In this document: piece after piece, positions 27,387 to 35,646 of the stretch
Layout: the number at the start of each line of letters is the position of its first letter
Position numbering within the stretch: the stretch's first letter is position 1
Origin: Pandoraea sp. PE-S2T-3
GTDB taxonomy: Bacteria; Pseudomonadota; Gammaproteobacteria; Burkholderiales; Burkholderiaceae
Length of the DNA stretch: 64,000 nucleotides
Reading direction: 5' to 3'
Assembly: GCF_002179965.1 (NCBI RefSeq)
Contig: NZ_NGUQ01000018.1
Coordinates: 620,001 to 684,000, forward strand
Translations under genes and position numbers: made by a program
Notes under the pieces: model-generated
Told to the model about the DNA's origin: nothing
What the model saw: only the letters and a program-made list of their open reading frames with translations
Databases searched by the model: none

Positions 27387-27401
27387 GCAATAGTCATGCC
27401 A
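27387..27401 (-). promoter_or_regulatory. Sigma-54 promoter of the ABC-dct cluster
   Basis: On the minus strand TGGCATGACTATTGC has the invariant GG-N10-GC spacing, differs from TGGCAC-N5-TTGC at one base, and is followed by TTTC. The expected start is near 27375, giving a 64-nt leader to the binding-protein gene. An IHF-like element and a long inverted repeat lie upstream, as expected for enhancer-dependent promoters. Confidence 0.82.
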
Positions 27402-27407
27402 GCAAGT

Positions 27408-27420
27408 TATGTCTTTGATT
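27408..27420 (-). promoter_or_regulatory. IHF-like site
   Basis: AATCAAAGACATA on the minus strand matches WATCAA-N4-TTR except at one position. It lies between the sigma-54 promoter and the inverted repeats, where DNA bending would be needed. Confidence 0.45.
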
Positions 27421-27442
27421 TATTTGAGAGAAAGTGTGGAAA

Positions 27443-27501
27443 ACCCGATGGTCGGGTATACGGAAATCCGGAAAAACGCGGGATATTGTTTCCGGATTTC
27501 C
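27443..27501. promoter_or_regulatory. Candidate upstream activator sites (two inverted repeats)
   Basis: GGAAATCCGGAAA (27462-27474) and TTTCCGGATTTCC (27489-27501) are perfect 13-bp complements with a 14-nt spacer, centred about 107 bp upstream of the inferred start. A smaller dyad ACCCGA-N3-TCGGGT lies at 27443-27457. The distance suits an enhancer for DctD; the IclR-family protein encoded next door is the alternative binder. The rest of the 27312-27671 gap is AT-rich and non-coding. Confidence 0.6.
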
Positions 27502-27671
27502 AGAAAATTGAGTGAAATCGGGAAATGACGTAAAGCGGATGGGGGCAAACCCCGAGAACGCGGCCGCACAACGCAACGATGAAAAATCCGTCGCGGGGGA
27601 GATGGCGTGACAATGGGCCGACGCTGCCGAAGCGTCAGCCCATCAAGACAACGGTCGGATGGCTGACGGCC

Positions 27672-28451
27672 TCAGGCCGAGAGCACTTCCGGCACTTGCA
27701 CCTGATAACCCAGCTCGGCGGAGATTTCCGCAGCGCAGGTCGACAGACGCGACGAGATGTCCGGCAGCAACGCACGCGTCATGCGCGAGGACGGGCCCGA
27801 CGCCGACAGCGATGCAATCACTTCGCCCGACGCATCGCGCACCGGCACGGCGACCGAGACGGCCTCCGGGGCCAGCTCACCGAAGCTCACGGCGCAGTCT
27901 TGCGTGCGCACGTTGAGCAGTTCCGCCGCCAGTTCGTCACGCTCGATCAGCGTGCCGGCGGTGAAGCGCTTGCGCGGGCGGCCCAGCACCTGAGCGCGCA
28001 CGTCGTCCGACGCGAATGCCAGCAGCACGCGCCCCGACGCGCCGACGTACAGCGGGCGGCGATTGCCGACCACGCCGTGCACGCGCAGTTCGTGGGTCGA
28101 TTCCACGCGGGCGACGCACAGCGACTCAAGGCCATCGCGCACACGCAGCTGAATGTTTTCGTTGAGCGCGCGGTTGAGCGACTGGATATGGCGATGCGCC
28201 ACCTTCACCAGATTCACCTGCTCGTGGCCGGCCACGCCCAGTACCAGCGCTTGCGCACCGAGCACGTAGGTGACGGGACTGCCCTCGCGCACGACCCAGC
28301 GATGCTGTTCGAGCGTCGCCAGCAGGCGAAAGGCACGCGACTTGTTCAGGCCGGCGCGTTGCGCCAGTTCCGTCACACCCAGACCGGGGCATTCCCCGAC
28401 CAGCGACAGCAGCGAAAGCGCCGTGTCGACCGAAGCGACTGTGTAGTCCAT
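27672..28451 (-). CDS. IclR-family transcriptional regulator
   Basis: A 259-residue regulator. The N-terminal winged helix (about residues 5-65: ASVDTALSLLSLVGE...GVTELAQRAGLNKSRAFRLLATL) precedes a ligand-binding GAF-like domain (about 85-250). The ATG lies in a TGATG junction with the hutG stop codon, so the two are coupled. A TTG one codon earlier is possible, but GAGGAAGC spacing favours the ATG. It probably controls hutG and perhaps the ABC genes; dyads upstream of both are candidate operators. The ligand is unknown. Confidence 0.92.
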   Translation of the reverse strand: MDYTVASVDTALSLLSLVGECPGLGVTELAQRAGLNKSRAFRLLATLEQHRWVVREGSPVTYVLGAQALVLGVAGHEQVNLVKVAHRHIQSLNRALNENIQLRVRDGLESLCVARVESTHELRVHGVVGNRRPLYVGASGRVLLAFASDDVRAQVLGRPRKRFTAGTLIERDELAAELLNVRTQDCAVSFGELAPEAVSVAVPVRDASGEVIASLSASGPSSRMTRALLPDISSRLSTCAAEISAELGYQVQVPEVLSA

Positions 28452-29335
28452 CAAGCTTCCTCGCTATGTTGTTCGGCATACGCGGCGAGCGCCGCCGCAA
28501 ATTGCCCAAGTTGCGATTGCAGCGACGAGAAACCTTCATGTTTCTCGTCGCGTGATTCATTCATGTAGAGCGCCCGGTTCAGCTCGATCTGCACACTGTG
28601 CCGACGCTCTGCGGGCCGGCCGAAGTGGCGCACGATGTCGCCGCCGCGATAAGGCGTGTTGTAGGCGACGCGAAACCCCAGTCGCGTGAACTCGTCGACC
28701 AGCCATTGCGAGAACGCGGGGTCGGCGGTGGTGCCGTCGTAGTCGCTCACGATCACATCGGCGCGCGACATCCCGGCATCGGGGTCGAGTGCGCCGCCGC
28801 GCGAGCTCATGGAGTGGCAATCGAGATGCCAGACCACGCCGTATTCGTTGCGGGCGGCGTCGAGCGCGTCGCGCAACGCCTGACGGTAGGGCAGGTAGTA
28901 ATCGTTGATGCGGCGCTCCACCTCGGCCACGCTCAGGCGGCGGTCGTAGAGCGGCACGTTCGGTGCGGCAAAGCGATGCAGCAGGCCGACACCGCGCTCG
29001 CTATACGCCTCGGGACGCGCATCGTGCGGCCACAGACTCGCGATCAACTCGGGGTCGAGGTCGTGGACGGCGCGATTCGGGTCGATATAGGCCCGCGGGA
29101 AGAGCGCGGCAACGAGCGTCGCACCGTGTTGCGTGACGATGGACCACAGTTCGTCGACGTAGGCGTCGCCACACGCGTGAATTGCCGCCGTCGGCGCGAT
29201 GGTGTCGAAGTCGGGCGGGAACACCTGGCCGCTGTGCGGGGCGTCGAAGACCAGCGGCAGGCGGCACAGTTGCCCCCCTCGCCCGGCTTGCGGCGCTTCC
29301 ACAAAATATCGGCCCTCGGTGACCTGACGGGACAT
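28451..29335 (-). CDS. hutG: N-formylglutamate amidohydrolase family protein
   Basis: A 294-residue zinc-dependent FGase-family enzyme. The known activity is hydrolysis of N-formylglutamate to glutamate and formate, the last step of one histidine-degradation route. Supporting features are FDAPHSG (about residues 30-36), PRAYIDPNRAVHDLDPEL and WHLDCHSMSSRG, which carry likely metal ligands. No hutH, hutU, hutI or hutF is nearby; instead it is coupled to an iclR gene and sits upstream of an ABC importer and dctA. It may therefore act on an imported N-formyl amino acid and not serve histidine breakdown. GAGGAGAC precedes the ATG. Confidence 0.9.
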   Translation of the reverse strand: MSRQVTEGRYFVEAPQAGRGGQLCRLPLVFDAPHSGQVFPPDFDTIAPTAAIHACGDAYVDELWSIVTQHGATLVAALFPRAYIDPNRAVHDLDPELIASLWPHDARPEAYSERGVGLLHRFAAPNVPLYDRRLSVAEVERRINDYYLPYRQALRDALDAARNEYGVVWHLDCHSMSSRGGALDPDAGMSRADVIVSDYDGTTADPAFSQWLVDEFTRLGFRVAYNTPYRGGDIVRHFGRPAERRHSVQIELNRALYMNESRDEKHEGFSSLQSQLGQFAAALAAYAEQHSEEA

Positions 29336-29407
29336 GCCGTCTCCTCGCGTACGTTCGGAACGCTCGCCTATTCATAGGGAGCCCTTCGTTTTGACCAGCA
29401 AAACAAG

Positions 29408-29425
29408 GTTTCAATATTCTGAAAC
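29408..29425. promoter_or_regulatory. Candidate operator upstream of hutG
   Basis: A dyad GTTTCA-ATATTC-TGAAAC, 73-90 bp upstream of the hutG ATG. Size and AT-rich centre suit an IclR-type operator, and the cognate regulator would be the coupled iclR gene. Inference only. Confidence 0.4.
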
Positions 29426-29720
29426 AACGCCGAGGGGCCGACAAGGTGATGGTTGTTACAACATATTTCGGCGTGGCTGCCGGCGAGTTGCGGATGCAGG
29501 TATGTCGATTGACCGAAGTTGCCAGTAGAACGGCCAGCGTTCCGTAGGTTTTGCCTACGGTCGCGGGCGTTTCGTGAGCGTATTACGTGATGAACCGGGC
29601 GACGTCTGTGATGGCTCGTAATGACTTTTCCGGCGCGTGAAATACGTCGGCGCTCGAAAAACGACTACCCACGCCCAGCCACGTCCGATCACTCTGCGCA
29701 TGCTAAGCGCTCCGCCCAAT

Positions 29721-29759
29721 AAAAAAGCGGACCGTCCGGGGACAGTCCGCTGCTTTTTT
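29721..29759. terminator. Terminator after lipA (T-runs on both strands)
   Basis: Stem AGCGGAC / GTCCGCT flanked by six A residues on one side and six T residues on the other, 46 bp past the lipA stop. Confidence 0.88.
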
Positions 29760-29804
29760 GCTACGACTTGCTTCGGGCTTTGGCCCGAGGGCATGGGCTT
29801 CGCG

Positions 29805-30809
29805 TCAGATAGCGTCGGCCACACCGGCTTCGTGCGCCTGCACGTCAGCGTGATAGCTCGAACGAACCATCGCGCCCACCGCAGCGTGCGTGAAGCCCAT
29901 CTTGTAGGCCTCTTCTTCGAACATCTTGAAGGTGTCCGGAGTCACGTAACGACGCACCGCGAGGTGGTGTTCCGACGGCTGGAGATACTGGCCGATCGTC
30001 AGCATGTCGACGTTGTGGGCACGCAGATCGCGCATCACTTCCAGAATTTCCTCATCCGTCTCGCCCAGACCGACCATCAGGCCGGACTTCGTCGAAACGT
30101 CCGGATGTGCGGCCTTGAATTCCTTGAGCAGCGTCAGCGAGTGCTGATAGTCCGAGCCCGGGCGCGCTTCCTTGTACAGGCGCGGCACCGTTTCGAGGTT
30201 GTGGTTCATGACGTCGGGCGGAGCCGCGTTGAGGATGCCCAGCGCACGGTCCAGACGCGCACGGAAGTCCGGCGTCAGGATTTCGATACGGGTCTGCGGC
30301 GAGAGCTCGCGCACATGGCGAATGCAATCGACAAAGTGCTGGGCACCGCCGTCGCGCAGGTCGTCACGGTCGACGCTGGTGATCACCACGTACTTCAGGC
30401 GCATTGCCGCGATGGTCTTCGCGAGGTTCAGCGGCTCGTCCACGTCGAGCGGGTCCGGACGGCCATGGCCCACGTCGCAGAACGGGCAGCGGCGCGTGCA
30501 CTTGTCACCCATGATCATGAAGGTGGCCGTGCCTTTACCGAAGCACTCGCCGATATTCGGGCAGCTCGCCTCTTCACACACGGTGTGAAGGTTGTGCTCG
30601 CGCAGAATCTGCTTGATCTCGTAGAACCGCGACGTGTGCGTCGCTGCCTTCACGCGAATCCAGTCCGGCTTCTTCAAGCGCTCGATCGGCACGATCTTGA
30701 TCGGAATGCGCGCGGTCTTGGCTTGCGACTTTTGCTTGGCGGTGGCGTCGTATTCGCCATCGATCGTGCGAACTTCCTTGCTCGCGGTGTCGTTCACGGT
30801 GGTGGTCAT
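29805..30809 (-). CDS. lipA: Lipoyl synthase
   Basis: A 334-residue radical-SAM enzyme that inserts two sulfurs into protein-bound octanoyl groups to make lipoyl cofactors. The auxiliary cluster ligands are Cys78, Cys83 and Cys89 ([12 protein letters not shown]). The radical-SAM cluster ligands are Cys104, Cys108 and Cys111 (CTRRCPFC). The C-terminal RSSYHAD motif, which supplies a serine ligand in the family, is present. I start at MTTTVNDTA; the open frame extends 95 codons upstream through lipB sequence and is not coding. It is 23 bp downstream of lipB, forming the usual pair. Confidence 0.97.
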   Translation of the reverse strand: MTTTVNDTASKEVRTIDGEYDATAKQKSQAKTARIPIKIVPIERLKKPDWIRVKAATHTSRFYEIKQILREHNLHTVCEEASCPNIGECFGKGTATFMIMGDKCTRRCPFCDVGHGRPDPLDVDEPLNLAKTIAAMRLKYVVITSVDRDDLRDGGAQHFVDCIRHVRELSPQTRIEILTPDFRARLDRALGILNAAPPDVMNHNLETVPRLYKEARPGSDYQHSLTLLKEFKAAHPDVSTKSGLMVGLGETDEEILEVMRDLRAHNVDMLTIGQYLQPSEHHLAVRRYVTPDTFKMFEEEAYKMGFTHAAVGAMVRSSYHADVQAHEAGVADAI

Positions 30810-30832
30810 GATGGGGCTTTCCAGGCGTCCAT

Positions 30833-31558
30833 TCAGGCGGCGGCGTTCGCGCTGGCTGCCGGGTCTGCGTGGGGCGCAGCGTCGGCAGGTGGCGCGGCAT
30901 CGGCCGACGCGGGGTGCTGTTCGAGGTGATGGCCGAGTTGCTGCGCCAGTCGCGCGGCCACTTCGTCCCAGCGGGGGGCCACGCCGAGCGTGGCCATGTC
31001 TACGGTTTGCAAACCGGCGTAACCGCACGGATTGATCCAGTCGAACGGGCGCAAATCCATCGCGACGTTCAGCGACACGCCGTGATAACTGCATCCGTTG
31101 CGGATTTTCAACCCGAGAGCGGCGATTTTCGCGCCAGCATGCGCTTCGGTGCCGTCGCCCGGGCTCACATAGATGCCCGGCGCGCCAGCCCGGCGCTCAA
31201 CAGCGAGATTATACGCTCCAAGGGTATCAATCACCGCCTGCTCGATCAGCCGTACCAGTTCGCGCACGCCAAGCTTGCGGCGGCGCAGGTCTACGAGCAG
31301 ATAAATCACCACTTGGCCGGGCCCGTGATACGTGATTTGGCCGCCTCGGTCGACTTTGACGAGGGGAATGCCGCTATCGGCGATGAGCAGGTGAGCCGGG
31401 TCGCCGGCGAGTCCCAGCGTATAAACGGGGGGATGCTGGACGATCCAGAGTTGATCCGGGCCGTGCGCGCCACGCGCATCGGTGTAGGCGCGCATGGCGT
31501 CGAACGATGTGGCGTAGTCTTCGGTGCCGCGCCAGCACACTTCGATCGGGGAGGTCAT
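30833..31558 (-). CDS. lipB: Octanoyltransferase LipB
   Basis: A 241-residue transferase that moves octanoyl from acyl carrier protein to lipoyl domains. Key residues are visible: [12 protein letters not shown] (71-82), catalytic Lys144 in GAKIAALG and catalytic Cys178 in NPCGYAGL. The last 25 or so residues are an Ala/Asp/Pro repeat tail absent from the core family. It precedes lipA as in related genomes, but ybeD and dat, normally adjacent, lie 2.8 kb away behind three extra genes. Confidence 0.96.
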   Translation of the reverse strand: MTSPIEVCWRGTEDYATSFDAMRAYTDARGAHGPDQLWIVQHPPVYTLGLAGDPAHLLIADSGIPLVKVDRGGQITYHGPGQVVIYLLVDLRRRKLGVRELVRLIEQAVIDTLGAYNLAVERRAGAPGIYVSPGDGTEAHAGAKIAALGLKIRNGCSYHGVSLNVAMDLRPFDWINPCGYAGLQTVDMATLGVAPRWDEVAARLAQQLGHHLEQHPASADAAPPADAAPHADPAASANAAA

Positions 31559-31618
31559 GAACGCGATTTTAACGAAACCCGTCGCGTCTTGCTCGGACCG
31601 ACGCGGCGAAGTTCACGC

Positions 31619-32623
31619 TCAGGCTGCACTTGCCTTCTTGGCTGTCTTCTTCACAGGCGCCGCGCCCAACCCTCGCGCGTAACACCCGGCAGCAACCAGA
31701 ATCATGACCCCGCCCAGCCATTGGGTCGGGTGCAACACGATGCCGAACGCCAGAAAGTCGACCGCCACCGCCACCACCGGATATACGAAGCCGAACACGG
31801 CGAGGCTCGATGTCGACGCCTTCTGGAACGCGCCATACAGCAGCAAGTACATGAATGTCGTATGGAACAGGCCCAGCGTGACGATCGCGCCCACCTGACG
31901 CGGCCCGCTCGGGAGGTGCCCGAAATCGGCCATCCACACGAACACCACCGCGCCGATCACCATGTGCAGTGCGGCAATGATCTCCGGCCGAAGGGTGCCG
32001 GCCAGCTTCTTGGTGAACAACGTGGTTGCCGCGTAAAGCGACGCCGCCGCCAGCGCACTCGCCACGCCGAGCAGGTAGCCCGCGCCGTGCACGCCGCCCG
32101 GTTCAGCCAGAATGACCAGCCCCGCGAACGCCAGACCGAGAAACCCGAGCGTCGCCATCGATGGCCGCTCGCGCGTGATAATCGCGCTCGCCATGACCAG
32201 CAGGAACGGCTGCACGTTGTAGACCACCGTCGTAATGCCGACCGACGTGAGCTTGTAAGCGCTGAACAGGAAAAACCAGTTTGAGACGAGGGTAATCGCC
32301 CCGAGTGTCACGTTCACGATTTGCCAGCGCGCGAGACGCAAGCCGCGCCAGTAGCCGCGATAGGCGCACCACAGGCACAGACTGGCCGCGCCGATCAGGC
32401 AACGGAAAAACACCACATTGAGCGCCGGCTGCCCCGACATCAGCACGAAGTAGCCGATCGTGCCGGAAATCACCATCGCAGCGACCATCAACCAACGGCC
32501 CAGACGCTCGTCAGCGTGGGCGTCCGGTGCGCCATGCCCCGTGTTGCCGGACTTAATCGGCGTGGCAGCGGCTGGCGTGGAAATGGCCGGTGTCGTGCGA
32601 GCCGGCGTAGAACCTTGCGTCAT
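31619..32623 (-). CDS. DMT-superfamily (EamA) transporter
   Basis: A 334-residue inner-membrane protein with ten predicted helices in two EamA repeats (about residues 44-175 and 185-320). A 40-residue Thr/Ala-rich head and a Lys/Ala tail flank the core. EamA proteins usually export amino acids, nucleosides or other small metabolites; no substrate can be assigned. GGGAGA lies 9 bp before the ATG. Together with the DUF2917 and LysR genes it separates lipB from ybeD. Confidence 0.9.
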   Translation of the reverse strand: MTQGSTPARTTPAISTPAAATPIKSGNTGHGAPDAHADERLGRWLMVAAMVISGTIGYFVLMSGQPALNVVFFRCLIGAASLCLWCAYRGYWRGLRLARWQIVNVTLGAITLVSNWFFLFSAYKLTSVGITTVVYNVQPFLLVMASAIITRERPSMATLGFLGLAFAGLVILAEPGGVHGAGYLLGVASALAAASLYAATTLFTKKLAGTLRPEIIAALHMVIGAVVFVWMADFGHLPSGPRQVGAIVTLGLFHTTFMYLLLYGAFQKASTSSLAVFGFVYPVVAVAVDFLAFGIVLHPTQWLGGVMILVAAGCYARGLGAAPVKKTAKKASAA

Positions 32624-32806
32624 TCAGTCAAATCTCCCGCTATCGCAGCGTATTTTCGTTTGATTATTGCGCGCCTTGATGTGAATTCAATTGACATCAA
32701 GTGAATGTTTAAAACGACTCACGCGTTCCGCAGCATCATCTGCCGCGAGAACGCGTGAAGTTTGACGATTGTGGAAAGCCACGAGGGCCGGTGGCCCGCA
32801 GGCAAA

Positions 32807-33139
32807 TCAAGCGGCAGATGCGCAGGAATTCGCTTCACGTGCCGCACGGCGTCCGGCCAGCCAGCGGCGCAACTCGCGCACCAGCGGGAAACGATGCGCC
32901 ACTTCGCGCTCGAGCTCGGCCTCGGCGCCGTCGTCCGACGACACCCAGTAACGGCGTCCCGGCTCCACGGCGAGGCGCTGCCCCGGCATCAGCCAGTAAT
33001 CGCGCGGATCTCCGGCTCGTGTCACCCAGACTGCCGCGCCGCGTGCGACGAGCGTATGCTCATGGTGCAAGTCGAGACTGACGACTTCGCCCGGCCGGAT
33101 GCCGTAAAAATACTGGACCTTTGTCAAATTGTTTTGCAT
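32807..33139 (-). CDS. DUF2917 domain protein
   Basis: A 110-residue soluble protein, probably a small cupin-like barrel (VSLDLHHEHTLVARGAAVWVTRAGDPRDYWLMPGQ pattern, quoted in part: AAVWVTRAGDPRDYWLMPG). The C-terminal third is Arg/Ala-rich. The family function is unknown; members are often found divergent from GcvA-like LysR regulators, as here. GGGGG lies upstream of the ATG. I cannot assign a reaction. Confidence 0.8.
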   Translation of the reverse strand: MQNNLTKVQYFYGIRPGEVVSLDLHHEHTLVARGAAVWVTRAGDPRDYWLMPGQRLAVEPGRRYWVSSDDGAEAELEREVAHRFPLVRELRRWLAGRRAAREANSCASAA

Positions 33140-33239
33140 TTTACGACCCCCACTCAGTGCGAGACAATGACTGAATCATAGGGACTGCCAAGCGCTTAAC
33201 CAAACGACATATTTTCACGGCCTTGCGAATAAAGCTCAC
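33140..33239. promoter_or_regulatory. Divergent promoter region DUF2917/LysR
   Basis: A 100-bp region between divergent genes. It contains the palindrome AAGCGCTT (33188-33195) and a loose TATT...AATA dyad near 33213-33234, the kind of T-N11-A element LysR proteins bind. Suggestive only. Confidence 0.35.
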
Positions 33240-34280
33240 ATGGATCTTCGGAGACTTCCCAATCTGAGTGCTCTGCGCGCGTTCGAAGCGGCCGCGCGTC
33301 TGGAGAGCTTCTCCCGCGCGGCCGAGGAGCTGTTCGTCACGCACGGCGCCATCAGCCACCAGATTCGCGCGCTGGAGCAGGAACTGGGCACGCAGTTGTT
33401 TGCCCGCAACGGCAAGCGCATCAGCCTGACGGCCGCTGGCCGGCAATACGCGGTGTCGATCCGCGCCGCGCTCGGCGATATCGCGCAGGCCACCCGCAAG
33501 TTGCAGGCCGGCACGCGCAGCGAGCGGCGATTGGTACTCACCACCATGCCGTCGTTCGCCAGCCGTTGGCTCACGCCCCGTATCGGGCGCTTCATCGACC
33601 GTCACCCCGAACTGGAAGTGGAGTTGCGTTGCAGCGCCGAGCTGATCGACTTCGAGCGCGACGACGTCGACATCGCCCTTCGCATGGGCAAGGGCAACTG
33701 GCCCGGCCTGCATATCGAAAAAGTGCTCGAGGACGTGTTCTTCCCGGCCTGCGCGCCGACGTACAACAGCGGGCGTCTGCCCCAGTCGGCGGCGGAATTG
33801 CGGCACAGCACGTTGCTACGCTCGGAAGGGGAGCCGTGGTCGCCGTGGTTTGCGGCGGCCGGCTTCGATATTCCCGAACCGACGCAGGGCATGATGTATC
33901 AGGATTCGGGGATGCTCTCGCAAGCGGCCATCGTCGGTCAGGGCGTGGCGTTGGTGCGGCGCTCGCTGGCGGTGGGCGACATCATGGCCGGACGGCTGGT
34001 GCGCCTGTCGGATGTCGATACGCCATGCGAATGGGATTACTACTTCGTGTGTCCGCCGGGGGTGCTGGAAACGCAGCGCGTGCAAGCGTTTCGCACGTGG
34101 TTTCTGGAGGAAATGGCCGCTTTTGAGGCCGTGATGCATATGCAGCGCCGTCCGGCACAGGCGAGCCCCGAAGCGCTCGCGGCCGGCATGGCGTCTACCG
34201 CAGGCACGCTGACGACGGACGCTCAACTGGGGCTGGCACCGGCGCTACCGCCGGACGACGGCGCACCGACGCATGCGTGA
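33240..34280 (+). CDS. LysR-family regulator, GcvA-like
   Basis: A 346-residue LysR protein. The N-terminal helix-turn-helix is clear (about residues 6-65: LPNLSALRAFEAAARLESFSRAAEEL...ALEQELGTQLF). The co-inducer domain follows (about 93-300), with the GcvA-group pattern DVDIALRMGKG. A 45-residue Ala/Pro-rich tail is unusual. LysR proteins usually regulate the divergent gene, here DUF2917 and possibly the DMT exporter. The 3' end lies in an 11-bp tandem repeat. Confidence 0.93.
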   Translation: MDLRRLPNLSALRAFEAAARLESFSRAAEELFVTHGAISHQIRALEQELGTQLFARNGKRISLTAAGRQYAVSIRAALGDIAQATRKLQAGTRSERRLVLTTMPSFASRWLTPRIGRFIDRHPELEVELRCSAELIDFERDDVDIALRMGKGNWPGLHIEKVLEDVFFPACAPTYNSGRLPQSAAELRHSTLLRSEGEPWSPWFAAAGFDIPEPTQGMMYQDSGMLSQAAIVGQGVALVRRSLAVGDIMAGRLVRLSDVDTPCEWDYYFVCPPGVLETQRVQAFRTWFLEEMAAFEAVMHMQRRPAQASPEALAAGMASTAGTLTTDAQLGLAPALPPDDGAPTHA

Positions 34281-34307
34281 ATGCGGCGTGAATGCTGCCT
34301 GAATGCG
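34275..34307 (+). repeat. 11-bp tandem repeat over the LysR stop codon (3 units)
   Basis: Units GCGTGAATGCG, GCGTGAATGCT and GCCTGAATGCG follow head to tail. The first contains the LysR TGA stop. Because 11 is not a multiple of 3, the three TGA triplets (34278, 34289, 34300) fall in three different frames. Confidence 0.85.
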
Positions 34308-34365
34308 GCAGGAGTAACACGCCACCCGCATCGCGCGTGCCGTGTCGCCCGGCATCTCAACCGCG

Positions 34366-34638
34366 TTACAGCACGACCTTGACCAGCGGGTGGCCGGTGA
34401 GTGCGCGATAGATATCGTCGAGGTGGGCCTTCGAGTGGGCCCGCACCGTGACCGTCAGGCCGAGGTAGTTACCCGAGCTGGACGGACGCATCTCGACGGT
34501 GGCTGCATCGAATTCGGCATCGAACTCGCGCAGCAACGCCACGATGGCGTCCGCAAAATCCGGCTGCATCTTGCCCATCACCTTGATGGGAAAGTCGCAC
34601 GGAAACTCCAGCAGACTTTCTTTGTTCTCTGGCGTCAT
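34366..34638 (-). CDS. ybeD: YbeD/DUF493 family protein
   Basis: A 90-residue small protein with a ferredoxin-like fold similar to regulatory domains. It is conserved beside lipB and dat in proteobacteria, but its function is not settled. The blocks LLEFPCDFPIKVMGK and SSSGNYLGLTVTVRA are family hallmarks. Its ATG overlaps the stop of dat by 4 bp (ATGA), indicating coupling. In relatives lipB follows directly; here a LysR gene on the opposite strand intervenes. Confidence 0.92.
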   Translation of the reverse strand: MTPENKESLLEFPCDFPIKVMGKMQPDFADAIVALLREFDAEFDAATVEMRPSSSGNYLGLTVTVRAHSKAHLDDIYRALTGHPLVKVVL

Positions 34639-35483
34639 AGCGCCTCCTTGGCTCGCTGATAAGCCGCATACAGTGCGCGGAAGACAGGGCCCGGCTTGCC
34701 GTCGCCCACCGGCTTGTCGTCCAGACGCACGACTGCCAGCACTTCCTTGGTCGCCGACGTGATCAGCAGCTCGTCGGCGTTTCGCACTTCTTCTTCACTC
34801 ACCGGGCGCTCGTGGAACGCCACGCCACATTCCTTGGCAAAGGCTTCGAGCGCGCCGTAGCGAATGCCTTCCAGAATGCGATTATCACGCGGCGGCGCAA
34901 ACATTTCACCGCCCTTGATCACCCACACGTTGCTCGACGACGCCTCGGTCAGGCAGCCATCGCGAAATTGCACCGTCTCCTGCACGTCGTGATCGGCCGC
35001 GTATTGCGCCATCAGCACGTTGCCCAGCAGCGAGGTCGACTTGATGTGGCAATTGAGCCAGCGACGGTCTTCATGGGTCACGGCGCCTACGCCGTGCTCG
35101 ACCTTCTCGCGCGACGGCAGCGTGAGCGGCGTGGCAATGCCGAACACGGTCGGCGTGATGTCCTTCGGGAACGTGTGCTGACGCGGTGCCACGCCACGCG
35201 TGACCTGAACGTACACGCTGTGCGGATCGGCAGCACACGTGGCCGACAGGCGCGCGAAGAGCGCTTCCCATTCGGCACGGGTGTACGGATTGACGATGCG
35301 AATCTCGGCGAGGCTGCGCTCAAGGCGGTCGAGATGCTGCGCCAGACGGAACGGCTTGCCGTGATAGACGGGCACGACCTCGTAAATGCCGTCGCCGAAC
35401 AGGAAACCGCGATCGAGAACGGAAATCTTCGCGTCACTGAGCGGAATCAGGTCGCCATTGAGCCAGACGGTGGGGTTGTCCAT
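34635..35483 (-). CDS. dat: D-amino-acid aminotransferase
   Basis: A 282-residue fold-type IV PLP enzyme that transfers amino groups between D-amino acids and 2-oxo acids, for instance making D-glutamate for peptidoglycan. The PLP lysine is Lys148 in NCHIKSTSLLGNVLM. The LTEASSSNVWVI block (about 180-191) and FLFGDGIYEVVPVYHG (about 28-43) match the family. I use the ATG giving MDNPTVWLNG. Its place between the PBP gene dacC and ybeD fits a cell-wall role. Branched-chain aminotransferase is a less likely alternative. Confidence 0.9.
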   Translation of the reverse strand: MDNPTVWLNGDLIPLSDAKISVLDRGFLFGDGIYEVVPVYHGKPFRLAQHLDRLERSLAEIRIVNPYTRAEWEALFARLSATCAADPHSVYVQVTRGVAPRQHTFPKDITPTVFGIATPLTLPSREKVEHGVGAVTHEDRRWLNCHIKSTSLLGNVLMAQYAADHDVQETVQFRDGCLTEASSSNVWVIKGGEMFAPPRDNRILEGIRYGALEAFAKECGVAFHERPVSEEEVRNADELLITSATKEVLAVVRLDDKPVGDGKPGPVFRALYAAYQRAKEAL

Positions 35484-35520
35484 GTTTGCAGGGGGCGCAT
35501 GTCGCGCACGACTAAATTGC

Positions 35521-35548
35521 AAAACGCGCCTCTGGGGCGCGCCTCGCG
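35521..35548 (-). terminator. Terminator after dacC
   Basis: Stem CGCGCC / GGCGCG (35525-35541) followed by TTTTG on the minus strand, about 100 bp past the dacC stop. Confidence 0.6.
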
Positions 35549-35646
35549 TTTGCCGGCCTGACCTGACCGGCGAGGCGCCGATCCGTCATGCGGTTCGGCC
35601 ATACCCCCGTGCCGCGACGCGCAGGCGTCAGGCCACGGGATCGTCC

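Larger units (their letters stand above)
29336..29804. other. Intergenic region hutG/lipA
   Basis: About 470 bp with no gene. It holds the hutG promoter region with a dyad GTTTCA-N6-TGAAAC (29408-29425, about 75-90 bp before the ATG). It also has a small palindrome GTTGTTACAAC (29452-29462), a hairpin CCGTAGG/CCTACGG (29542-29560) and the lipA terminator. Confidence 0.6.
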
